From positions 452,389,379 through 452,453,378 of the forward strand of contig CM077676.1 in the NCBI GenBank assembly GCA_039707655.1: 64,000 bases of DNA. The letters run 5' to 3'. Positions within the stretch are counted from its first letter, which is position 1. Each line of letters starts with the position of its first letter. Under the pieces are notes generated by a model. It had not been told where the DNA came from. It did not search any database and worked only from the letters and a program-made list of their open reading frames with translations. Made by a program: the position numbers and the translations under genes. This stretch comes from Elymus sibiricus (taxonomy: Eukaryota; Streptophyta; Magnoliopsida; Poales; Poaceae). Below, one piece after another: positions 43,880 through 55,619 of the stretch.

Positions 43880-46020
43880 ATGGCCGGCGAGGGTGTCTCC
43901 GCTGCCTCAGCGAAGGCCACGAAGACCGGCAAGAAGGCCAGAAGACCTCGAGCAACAGGGGGCGGTGGAGGCCCTCCGTCATTACCCACGAGGAGATCGG
44001 CGCACTCCGGAACCGCGGCTACCTGCCGTCGACCAACGTGGCCGCTACCCGCTCCCCTGTGGTTAAGGGGCCAACGGGGGAGCCCACCTCGGTTAGGGTA
44101 CCGGAACCCTGCTTCGGTGAGCGCGTAGTTTTCCTTTCCCATCTCCTGCGTGGCCTGGGGGTTCCCAATTCATCCTTTTCTCCGGGGACTCCATTATTTT
44201 TGCGGCTTGCATCTCCACCATCTCGCCCCTAACTCCATCATGCATATCGCCTGCTTCACTTTCTGCGAGGCATTTCTGTACATCGAGCCTCATTTCGGGC
44301 TCTGGTTGAAGCTGTTCTTCGTCAAGATGCAGACCAACGGCGCCCAACCTACTGAGTACGGCGCCGCCATGATAAGCCGGATTCCGGGCTCGATATGGCC
44401 GGAAGCCAAGTTCATCGAGAATGTCAAGAACTGGCAAGAGGAGTGGTTCTATATGGCCGATGTGTCCTTGGGCAATCAAGAAGGCATCCCTACTCCCTTC
44501 ATTGCTGTTCCCCCCTGCTCGGCTCAATTCCTGGTCCCTCAAGACCCATGTCTGGGAGGACGCCGAGGAGCTTCCCAGGCTAATGGAGAGGGTGGCACAC
44601 TTCATCAACAAGAAGGTTACCTTGATTGACATGATGTACGTGGCGTGCAACCCCTCGGGAAGGGCAATGAGACCTCGGTCATCCGAGGATTTTATGGGAA
44701 GAGGACCATCCTTTCCATGCAACATCGTCTGTTTACCAGCAAGGACCAGTCCTTCATGGAGGAGGGGCCCGACGTTGGTTACCGGGTGAAGTGCACCCCG
44801 GGCAAGGTTTGAAGTCCTACCCCTCCAATACCCGTGATGCACTCTTTGGTGAGAGTTCTTAACCGAGCCCTTGTGTTTTTCATGGTTTCTAGGACTGGAG
44901 CGAATTCACCGCAGGAGTCAAGTCTTTGGCTCCCCAGCCTGAGGAGCCATCAGACACCCTCCTAGCCGAACTGCTGACCGTGGACAATTCCACGGCACCG
45001 GCCAAGGCCAAGCAGGCCAAAACTTCAAAGGGTGCAGCTACGCGAGGCAGCACCTCGGAGCTTCCCAAACTCAGCCACGAGAGCTCGCACGCGGGTTCCA
45101 GCACCGGCGACCAGCCCGGGGATGACAGCCTTCCCCCACCCACCAGGGGTGAAGGAGCGAGCCAGGCGGCCACCCTGGAGGACGAGGAGCCATCGTCTCT
45201 TTCGCACGGTGTCAAGCGCCAGTAGGCACCTCATGACCAGGCGCCAGGCCCGTCCTTGGCACCGGCTACCCAGGACCCCAATCCAATCAGGAGTCTTGCT
45301 TCTGAGTCGCGGTCTTCGGGCCGAGTTCGTCGAGCCCGACCACCCGCTGTTAAGTAAGTTTTCAGAACTTGTCCTTTCGCGACTTGTATTGCCGCTTAGT
45401 GCCGGTCTTTAATCTTTACACCACCCCTTTTTCAAGAAGGCACGCACCGTTGAGGATGAAGTGTCCTCAATGCGTGTAAAGCTGGCACCCCCTTCCAAGG
45501 AGGCTATCTTAGCCACGCCCGAGGTGGAAGCCGCTCCCCTCCTCGTCCAAACTGAGGTTCAGGGAAGCGGACTTAATCCCCCGCCCGCGACCTCCAATGT
45601 CGTGGGCGAGGCCGTCGACACCACGGCCGATGTTGATGCCTTGGTCGTGGCCGATCAAGACATGGACCAAGAAAGAAATCCTTCTCGGTCCCTTGAAGAG
45701 AGGTTGGCCGTCAGTCCAGCTTCCTCGGCTCATGTGGACCCAAGTCCACATGAGCATACAACAACCGTTGCTCCTCACGAGGCCGAGGAGACCGCATCAA
45801 AGTCATCGGTGCAGGTGTCGGTGATATCCGAGGCCGAGCTAGCGGAGTGCCGCCAGACAATGGTCCGAGCTTCCGGCTTCATGTCCAGTGTCGTCGCATC
45901 ACGCCCTCCACCTTTTCTAAGCCCTTGTCCAGCCAATGGTAGTAGCTCCTGTGTTTCCCTTACAGAGTGGGTTTGTACTCATATCTTGTCTAGATCAAGG
46001 AGTACACCCTATGTTTACTT
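43880..46020 (+). pseudogene. Antisense ORF of the gypsy element (PF04195-like)
   Basis: It starts MAGEGVSAASAKATKTG at 43880. The conserved core is RVVFLSHLLRGLGVP, then after a one-base shift near 44158 IHPFLRGLHYFCGLHLHHLA and FLYIEPHFGLWLKLFF. This is the family Pfam calls putative gypsy-type transposon (PF04195). A likely intron has donor GCAAGGTTTGAAG near 44809 and acceptor TTTCTAG near 44891. A second may end at TTTTTCAAG near 45437. Downstream exons are acidic and Ser/Pro-rich without a known domain. Several frameshifts make it a pseudogene. The function of such ORFs in Tat elements is unknown. It is antisense to the gypsy gag-pol strand. Confidence 0.65.
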
Positions 46021-46253
46021 TAACAGTTTGTGATGGCGCACTGCTACGTTAAACGTGCCCGAGCGCGTCTGTGTGGGTCTGGTTACGATGGTCTAAACCT
46101 TGGGCCAGCCCCCAGTGGCTATTTTTGACGGTGTCATACACCGGGGGTGGCTCACCCAAGGGAGCCCGGCCTCAAGCTTGAAAAGAGGCCCGCAAGGCCC
46201 AGGATCAAAGGAAACCCAAAGGAGGGCGCCGTGGACCTTCTGCGCCATGGACC

Positions 46254-48097
46254 TGAAGGGTAACGAAGCATGAAAATCAATTTTTTTTTCTACGAACACC
46301 CAAGATCTATCTAGGAGAAGCATAGAACGAGAGAGGAGAGTGTGTCTACGTACCCTCGTAGACCGAAAGCGGAAGCGTATATAACGCAGTTGATGTAGTC
46401 GTACTCTTCGCGATCCGATCACGATCCAACCGATCTAGTGCCGAACGGACGACACCTCTGAGTTTAGCACAAGTGCGGCTCGATGATGTCTCCTCCTCCT
46501 TGATCTAGCAAGGGAAGGCGGAAAAGTAGATGGGATCACAACCAGCACGACGGCGTGGTGGTGATGGTGGTGGTGGAGCAATGGAGTAACGGGAGAGAGA
46601 GGGGCGCCAAGGGCTTGGTGTCTCCTCTTGGGGCGCCCCCTCGTCTATATATATAGGTGGAGGGGCGTGGGGAACAGCCCCTCCTAGCCCTAGGGTGCAG
46701 CCAAGGGGGAGAGGACTTGGACTCAAAGTCCAATCCTATTCCTACTAGGACTCCCCTTTTTTCCCTTCCCTAGCCACATGGGCTTTTGAGGACTTGGTGC
46801 GCCTAGCCCAATAAGGCCAGGGCGCCTCCCCTCAGCCCATGCCAGCCCTTGGGATGTGGTGGACCCACTTGTGGACTTCCGGACCCCTTTGAAATCTTTC
46901 GGAACCTTCTGGAAGCTTCCCGGTACAATACCGAAAAAACTGCACATTTTTCCGGAACCCAAAATATGACTTCCCATATATAAATCTTTACCTCTCGACC
47001 ATTCTGAGACTCCTCGTGACGTCCGGGATCTCATTCGGGACTCCGAACAACATACGGTTACCAATCATCAAATATCCCAATACTACTCTAGCGTCAACGA
47101 ACGTTAAGCGTGCGACCCTGTGGGTTCGGGAATCATGTAGTCATGACCGAGACACCTCTCCGGTTAATAACCAATAGCGGGACCTGGATGCCCATATTGA
47201 TTCCTACATATTCCACGAAGATCTTTTATCGGTTGAACCACGATGTGAAGGATTCAGTTAATCCCGTATGCAATTCCCTTTGTCCGGCGATATGTTACTT
47301 GCCCGAGATTCGATCGTCGGTATCTCCAAACCTAGTTCAATCTCGTTACCGGCAAGTCTCTTTACTCATTCCGTAATACAAGATCCCGTGACTAACCCAT
47401 TAGCCACATTGCTTGTAAGCTCTTTACGATGTTGTATTACCGAGAGGGCACAGAGATATCTCTCCGTCATAGGGCGGCCATAGCATAATTGACAGATCCA
47501 AGAAGTGCTTCGGCAAGTAAAGGGATTTCTAATATATATTGGTTGTGCTCGAAATGGTTGTGCTCGAAAGGCAGTTATGAATCGATTGACTAATCCAATT
47601 CCAATATCTTGACAAATCCCAGTCTCGATTCGTGCCAACCCAGCAAACACCTTTGGAGATACCTGTAGAGCACCTTTATGATCACCCAGTTACGAAGTGA
47701 CGTTTGGATACACACTAAGTATTCCTCCGGTGTCAGGGAGTTGCACGATCTCATGGTCTAAGGAACAGATACTTGACATGAAGAAAGATGTAGCAAATAA
47801 ACTAAACGATCTGGTGCTAAGCTTACGGTTGGGTCTTGTCCATCACATCATTCTCCTAATGATGTGATCCCGTTATCAAATGACAAGTCATGTCTATGGT
47901 TAGGAAACCTTAACCATCTTTGATCAACGAGCTAGTCTAGTAGAGGCTCACTAGGGACCCGGTATTTGTTTATGTATCCACACATGTATTTAAGTTTCCG
48001 GTCAATACAATTCTAGCATGAATAATAAACCTTTATTATGAACAAGGAAATATGATAATAACCATTTTATTATTGCCTCTAGGGCATATTTCCAACA
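46254..48097 (-). repeat. 3' LTR of the Angela-like element
   Basis: It is 1844 bp, aligning with 55620-57378 apart from point differences, a loss of about 50 bp near 46582 (the CAGCAGGGCTTCGCC segment) and a gain of about 138 bp at 47472-47609. The TATA box lies in TCTATATATATAGG near 46646. Confidence 0.9.
47472..47609 (-). pseudogene. rpoC2: Chloroplast rpoC2 fragment (NUPT) in the LTR
   Basis: This stretch is absent from the sister LTR, which reads straight through CCGTCATACGGAGTGACAAA at 56878-56897. On the minus strand it encodes [12 protein letters not shown] and, after a small duplication ([10 protein letters not shown]), [19 protein letters not shown] and CYGR. That is the conserved part of the plastid RNA polymerase beta'' subunit, recognised from general knowledge of RpoC2. 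About 138 bp of plastid-derived DNA has replaced about 5 bp of the LTR, as expected of end-joining repair. It has no function here. Confidence 0.8.
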
Positions 48098-48130
48098 GTC
48101 TCCCACTTGCACTAGAGTCAATAATCTAGT

Positions 48131-51100
48131 TTACATTGTAATGAATCTAACACCCATGGAGTCCTGGTGCTGATCATGTTTTGTCCGTGGAAGAGGTTTA
48201 GTCAACGGGTCTGCTACATTCAGATCCGTATGTACTTTGCAAAGTTCTATGTCTCCATCCTTAACATAATTACGAACGAAGTTGAAACAGTGCTTGATGT
48301 GCTTGGTTCTCTTGTGAAACCTGGGCTCCTTGGCAATGGCAATAGCTCCAGTGTTGTCACAAAAGATAGTCATTGGATCCGATGCACTAGGTATTATACC
48401 TAGATCGGATATGAACTCCTTCAACCAGACTCCTTGCGCTGCTTCCGAAGCAGCTATATACTCCGCTTCACATGTAGATCCCGCCACGATGCTCTGCCTG
48501 GAACTGCACCAACTGACCGCTCCACCATTTAATATAAATACGTATCCGGTTTGAGACTTAGAGTCATCCGGATCTGTGTCGAAGCTAGCATCGACGTAAC
48601 CCTTTACGACGAGCTCTTCGTCACCTCCATAAACGACCTTTTCAGGTACTTTAGGATATTCTTGACTGATGTCCAGTGATCTACTCCTGGATCACTTTGG
48701 TACCTCCCTGCCAGACTAATGGCAAGGCACACATCAGGTCTGGTACACAGCATGGCATACATTATAGAGCCTATGGCTGAAGCATAGAGAATGACTTTCA
48801 TCCTTTCTCTTTCTTCTGCCGTGGTCGGGCTTTGAGTCTTACTCAACTTCACACCTTGCAATACAGGCAAGAACCCTTTCTTTGACTGATCCATTTTGAA
48901 CTTCTTCAAAACTTTGTCAAGGTATGTGCTTTGTGAAAGTCCTATTAGGCGTCTTGATCTATCTCTATAGATTTTGATGCCCAATATATAAGCAGCTTCA
49001 CCGAGGTCTTTCATTGAAAAACTCTTATTCAAATATCCTTTTATGCTTTTCAGAAATTCTATATCATTTCCAATCAACAATATGTCATCCACATATAATA
49101 TTAGAAATGCTACAGAGCTCCCACTCACTTTCTTGTAAATACAAGCTTCTCCGTAAGTTTGTATAAAACCAAAAGCTTTGATCACCTCATAAAGCGTATA
49201 TTCCAACTCCGAGATGCTTGCACCAGTCCATAGATGGATCGCTGGAGCTTGCATACTTTGTTAGCATCCTTAGGATCGACAAAACCTTCTGGTTGCATCA
49301 TATACAATTCTTCCTTAAGAAACGCGTTAAGGAATGCCGTTTTGACGTCCATTTGCCAAATCTCATAATCATAAAATGCGGCAACAGGTAACATAATTCT
49401 AACAGACTTAAGCATCGCTACGGGTGAGAAAGTCTCATCGTAGTCAACCCCTTGAACTTGTCGGAAACCCATTGCGACAAGTCAAGCTTTATAGATGGTG
49501 ACATTACCATCAGCGTCTGTCTTCTTCTTAAAGATCCATTTATTCTCAATGGCTTGCCGATCATCGGGCAAGTCCACCAAAGTCCATACTTTGTTCTCAT
49601 ACATGGATCCTATCTCGGATTTCATGGCCTGGAGCCATTTGTCAGAATCTAGGCTCATCACAGCTTCTTCATAGTTCGTAGGTTGCTGTTGTCTAACAAC
49701 ATGATTTCCAGGACAGGATTACCGTACCATTCTGGTGCGGAACGTACCCTGGTCGACCTACGAAGTTCAGTAGTAACTTGATCCGAAGTTTCATGATCAT
49801 CATCATTAGCTTCCTCTTCGGTTGGTGCAGACATCACGGGAACTGTTTTCTGTGATGTGCTACCTTCCAATTCGAGAGAAGGTACGATTACCTCATCAAG
49901 TTCTACTTTCCTCCCACTCACTTCTTTTGAGAGAAACTCCTTCTCTAAAAAGGACCCATTCTTGGCAACAAAGATCTTGCCCTCGGATCTATGGTAGAAG
50001 GTATACCCAATGGTCTCTTTAGGGTATCCTATGAAGACGCACTTCTCCGCTTTGTGTTCGAGCTTATCAGGTTGAAGCCTCTTGACATAAGCATCGCATC
50101 CCCAAACTTTAAGAAACGACAGCTTAGGTTTCTGGCCAAACCACAACTCATACGGTGTCGTCTCAACGGATTTAGACGGTGCCCTATTTAAAGTGAATGC
50201 GGCTGTCTCTAATGCATAACCCAAAAACGATAGTGGCAAATCGGTAAGAGACATCATAGAACGCACCATATCTAATAGAGTACGATTACGACGTTCGGAC
50301 ACACCATTACGCTGGGGTGTTCCAGGTGGCGTGAGCTGTGAAACAATTCCACATTGTCTTAAATGCATACCAAACTCGTAACTCAAATATTCACCTCCAC
50401 GATCAGATCGTAGAAACTTTATTTTCTTGTTACGATGATTTTCCACTTCACTCTAAAATTCCTTGAACTTTTCAAATGTTTCAGACTTGTGTTTCATTAA
50501 GTAAATATACCCATATCTACTCAAATCATCTGTGAAGGTAAGAAAATAATGATATCCACCGCGTGCTTCAACACTCATCGGACCGCATACATCAGTATGT
50601 ATTATTTCCAATAAGTCACTAGCTCGCTCCATTGTTCCGGAGAACGGAGTTTTAGTCATCTTGCCCATGAGGCATGGTTCACATGTCTCAAATGATTCAT
50701 AATCAAGAGATTCCAAAAGTCCATCGGCATGGAGTTTCTTCATGCGTTTTACACCAATATGACCTAAGCGGCAGTGCCACAAATATGTGGTACCATCATT
50801 ATTAACTTTGCATCTTTTGGCATCAATATTATGAATATGTGTATCACTACGATCGAGATTCAACAAGAATAAACCATTCACAAGGGGTGCATGACCATAA
50901 AAGATATTACTCATATAAATAGAACAACCATTATTCTTTGACTTAAATGAATAAGCGTCTCGCAATAAACAAGATCCAGATATAATGTTCATGCTCAACG
51001 CAGGCACCAAATAACAATTATTTAGGTTTAAAACTAATCCCGAAGGGAGATGTAGAGGTAGCGTGCCGACGGCGATCACATCAACCTTGGAACCATTTCC

Positions 51101-52090
51101 GACGCGCATCGTCACCTCGTCCTTAGCCAGTCTTTGTTTATTCCACAACTCCTATTTCGAGTTACAAATATTAGCAACCGAACCAGTATCAAATACCCAG
51201 GCGCTACTATGAGCACTAGTAACTTACACATCAATAACATGTATATCAAATATACCTTTGTTGACATTGCCAGCCTTTTTATCTGCCAAGTACTTGGGGC
51301 AGTTCCGCTTCCAGTGACCATTCCCCTTGCAGTAGAAGCACTCAGTCTCAGGTTTGGGTCCAGCCTTGGGTTTGTTCACGGGAGCGGCAACTGCTTTACC
51401 GTTCTTTTTGAAGTTCCCTTTCTTTCCCTTGCCTTTCTTGAAACTAGTGGTCTTTTTAACCATCAACATTTGATGCTCCTTCTTGATTTCTACCTCCGCG
51501 GCCTTAAGCATCGCGAAGAGCTCGGGAAGTGTTTTTTCCATCCCTTGCATATTATAGTTCATCACAAAGCCCTTATAGCTTGGTGGCAGTGATTGGAGAA
51601 TTCTGTCAATAACCGAGTCATCTGGAAGATTAACTCCCAGCCGAGTCAAGCGGTTGTGCAACCCAGCCATTCTGAGTATATGCTCACTAACAGAACTGTT
51701 CTCCTCCATTTTACAGCTAAAGAACTTGTCGGAGATGTCATACCTCTCGACCCGGGCATGAGCTTGAAATACCAATTTCAGCTCCTGGAACATCTCATAT
51801 GCTCCGTGGTGCTCAAAACGTCTTTGGAGTCCCAGTTCTAAGCCGTAAAGCATGGCGCACTGAACTATCGAGTAGTCATCAGAACGTGCCTGCCAGATGT
51901 TCACAACATCCACAGACGACGCTGGAGGGGGTGCGGCACCTAGCGGTGCATCAAGGACATAAGCCTTCTGTGCAGCAATGAGGATAATCCTCAAGTTACG
52001 GACCCAGTCCGCATAGTTGCTTCCATCATCTTTCAACTTAGCTTTCTCTAGGAACGCATTAAAATTCAGGGGAACTACAGCGCGGGCCAT
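48131..52090 (-). pseudogene. gag-pol of the Angela-like element (broken)
   Basis: Gag starts with MARAVVPLNF at 52090, contains a UBN2-type region and the zinc knuckle CFYCKGNGHWKRNC near 51330, and runs to a TAA near 51224. The protease motif VFDTGSVANIC follows in the same frame before a TAG near 51150. Next come the pre-integrase and integrase regions (LWHCRLGHIG; LRSDRGGEYLS; GTPQRNGVSERRNR), a stop near 50453, and the RT in several frames (QMDVKTAFLN; YVDDILLIG). RNase H (AGSTCEAEYIAASE; FCDNTGAIAIA) ends at 48131. At least three stops and further frameshifts prevent a working product. Layout and motifs are standard for this copia clade. Confidence 0.88.
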
Positions 52091-52583
52091 TGATCTACAA
52101 CACAAATTTTGCAAAGACAATTAAGACTAAGTTCATGATAATTTAGTTCAGTTAATCAAATTACTAATGAACTCCCACTTAAATCAACATCCCTCAAGTT
52201 GTCTAAGTGAGACATGATCCAAATCAACTAACCCATGTCCGATCATCACGTGAGATGGAGTAGTCATCAATGGTGAAGATCTCCATGTTGATCATATCTA
52301 CTATATGACTCATGTTCGACCTTTCGGTCTCCTGTGTTCCGAGGCCACGTCTGTACATGCTAGGCTCGTCAAGTTTAACCCAAGTATTCTGCATGTGTAA
52401 AACTGACTTACACCCATTGTATGCGAACGTAGAGTCTATCACACCCGATCATCACGAGGTGCTTCGAAACGATGAACTTTCGCAACGGTGCATACTTAGG
52501 AAGAACACTTTTATCTTGAAATTAAGTGAAGGGGTCATCTTATAATGCTACCGTCGTCCTAAGCAAAATAAGATGCATAAAAA
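52091..52583 (-). other. Leader between the repeated units and gag
   Basis: This is the unique part of the untranslated leader upstream of gag. No ORF of interest is present on either strand. Confidence 0.6.
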
Positions 52584-54824
52584 GATAAACATCACATGCA
52601 ATCAATATGTGACATGATATGGCCATCATCATCTTGTGCTTTTGATCTCCATCTCCAAAGCACCGGCATGATCTCCATCGTCACCGGCATGATACCATGA
52701 TCTCCATCATCATGATCTCCATCATCGTGTCGTCACGTGGTTGTCTCGCCAACTATTGCTTCTATAACTATTTCTAACGCATAGCGATAAAGTAAAGCAA
52801 TTACATGGCGTTTAATGATTGACACACAGGTCATATAATAATATTAAGACAACCCTATGGCTCCTGCCGGTTGCCGTACTCATCGACATGCAAGTCGTGA
52901 ACTATTACAAAACATGATCATCTCATACATCATATATATCACATCACATCTTGGCCATACCACATCACATGCATGCCCTGCAAAAACAAGTTAGACGTTC
53001 TCTACTTTGTTGTTGCAAATTTTACGTGGCTTCTAAGGGCAGCGTATAAGAACTGTTCTTACCTACGCAAAGCCACAACGGTGATATACAAGTTGCCTTT
53101 TAACCTTATACAAGGACTGCCGTTGTCAAATCAGATTATGACTAAAGTAGGAGAAGCAGACACCCGCCAGCCGCTTTATGCAATACAAGTTACATGTCAA
53201 GCGCGGAACCGGTCTCTTGTGCGTGGACAAGTAAAGTTGGTCCGGGCCACTTCATCCCACAATACCGCCAAATATAAAATAACAAAGGAGGGTAGCAAGT
53301 TGAACATCAACGCCCACAACAAAATTGTGTTCTACTCGTGCAAAACATCTACGCATAGGTCCTGGCTCATGATGCCACTGTTGGGAATCGTTGCATGAAA
53401 AACAAAAAATCTAATAGATGCTAGCAATAAGGGGAGAGTGTGTCTACATACCCTTGTAGACCGAAAGCGGAAACGTTCAATGAACGTGGTTGATGTAGTC
53501 GTACTCTTCACGATCCAATCCGATCGAGCGCCTCACAAACGGCACCTCCGAGTTATGCACACGTACGGCTCGGTGACATCTCGTCCTTCTTGATCAGCAA
53601 GCGAGGTGGAGAGGTAGATGGGATCTAGGCCAGCAGCACGACGGCGTGGTGGTGGTGGTGGAATTTCAGCAGGGCTTCGCCAAGCAGCTGCGGAGCGAGG
53701 AAGGATAAACATCACATGCAATCAATATGTGACATGATATGGCCATCATCATCTTGTGCTTTTGATCTCCATCTCCAAAGCACCGGCATGATCTCCATCG
53801 TCACCGGCATGATACCATGATCTCCATCATCATGATCTCCATCATCGTGTCGTCACGTGGTTGTCTCGCCAACTATTGCTTCTATAACTATTTCTAACGC
53901 ATAGCGATAAAGTAAAGCAATTACATGGCGTTTAATGATTGACACACATGTCATATAATAATATTAAGACAACCCTATGGCTCCTGCCGGTTGCCGTACT
54001 CATCGACATGCAAGTCGTGAACTATTACAAAACATGATCATCTCATACATCATATATATCACATCACATCTTGGCCATACCACATCACATGCATGCCCTG
54101 CAAAAACAAGTTAGACGTTCTCTACTTTGTTGTTGCAAATTTTACGTGGCTTCTAAGGGCAGCGTATAAGAACTGTTCTTACCTACGCAAAGCCACAACG
54201 GTGATATACAAGTTGCCTTTTAACCTTATACAAGGACTGCCGTTGTCAAATCAGATTATGACTAAAGTAGGAGAAACAGACACCCGCCAGCCGCTTTATG
54301 CAATACAAGTTACATGTCAAGCGCGGAACCGGTCTCTTGTGCGTGGACAAGTAAAGTTGGTCCGGGCCACTTCATCCCACAATACCGCCAAATATAAAAT
54401 AACAAAGGAGGGTAGCAAGTTGAACATCAACGCCCACAACAAAATTGTGTTCTACTCGTGCAAAACATCTACGCATAGGTCCTGGCTCATGATGCCACTG
54501 TTGGGAATCGTTGCATGAAAAACAAAAAATCTAATAGATGCTAGCAATGAGGGGAGAGTGTGTCTACATACCCTTGTAGACCGAAAGCGGAAACGTTCAA
54601 TGAACGTGGTTGATGTAGTCGTACTCTTCACGATCCAATCCGATCGAGCGCCGCACAAACGGCACCTCCGAGTTATGCACACGTACGGCTCGGTGACATC
54701 TCGTCCTTCTTGATCCAGCAAGCGAGGTGGAGAGGTAGATGGGATCTAGGCCAGCAGCACGACGGCGTGGTGGTGGTGGTGGAATTTCAGCAGGGCTTCG
54801 CCAAGCAGCTGCGGAGCGAGGAAG
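52584..54824 (-). repeat. Tandem duplication of LTR end, primer site and leader (2 x 1.12 kb)
   Basis: Unit 52584-53703 (1120 bp) and unit 53704-54824 (1121 bp) differ at about five positions by eye. Each consists, in element direction, of about 325 bp of LTR 3' end (54824-54499 and 53703-53379, ending TTCCCAACA), a primer-binding-like site (GTGGCATCATGAGCC) and about 795 bp of leader. A third, more diverged leader (55619-54825) follows the true 5' LTR. The LTR pieces end differently from the true LTR of the element (CAACGATTCCCAACA against CGTTACCCTTCA), so they came from another subfamily. Identical 141-codon plus-strand frames in these units are by-products. Confidence 0.88.
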
Positions 54825-55619
54825 GATAAACATCACATGCAATCAATATGTGACATGATATGGCCATCATCATCTTGTGCTTTTGATCTCCATCTCCAAA
54901 GCACCGGCATGATCTCCATCGTCACCGGCATGATACCATGATCTCCATCATCATGATCTCCATCATCGTGTCGTCACGTGGTTGTCTCGCCAACTATTGC
55001 TTCTATAACTATTTCTAACGCATAGCGATAAAGTAAAGCAATTACATGGCGTTTAATGATTGACACGCAGGTCATACAATAAATTAAAGACAACCCTATG
55101 GCTCCTGCCGGTTGCCGTACTCATCGACATGCAAGTTGTGAACCTATTACAAAACATGATCATCTCATACATCAACATATATCACATCACGTTTTGGCCA
55201 TACCACATCACAACATGCCCTGCAAAAACAAGTTAGACGTCCTCTACTTTGTTGTTGCAAATTTTACGTGGCTGCTATGGGCAACTAGCAAGAACTGTTC
55301 TTACCTACGCAAAGCCACAACGGTGATAATCAAATTGCCTTTTAACCTTCTATAAAGACTGCCTTCATCAAATTAGATTCAACTAAAGTAGGAGAGACAG
55401 ACACCTAATAGCCACCTTATGCAAAACAAGTTGCATGTTAGTCGGTGGAACCGGTCTCATGTGCGAGGACATGTAAGATTGGTCCGAGCCGCTTCATCCC
55501 ACAATACCGCCGAATCCAAATAAGACAAGAGAGGTAAGCAATTTGAGCATCAACGCCCTCAACTTTTGTGTTCTACTCATGCATACACATCTACGCATAG
55601 ACCTAGCTCATGATGCCAC
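54825..55619 (-). other. Original leader with primer-binding-like site
   Basis: It directly follows the 5' LTR end in element direction. The site reads AGTGGCATCATGAGCTAGG, a degenerate form of TGGTATCAGAGC. It is homologous to the leader part of both tandem units but more diverged. Confidence 0.7.

Noticed and set aside
44093..44842. 249-codon minus-strand frame
   Set aside because: It is the reverse-strand shadow of the PF04195-like ORF, whose conserved residues are read on the plus strand.
52973..54518. Two almost identical 141-codon plus-strand frames (52973-53398, 54093-54518) that look like a tandem gene pair
   Set aside because: They lie antisense in the duplicated untranslated leader of a minus-strand copia element. 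A diverged third copy is cut short, and no domain is visible.
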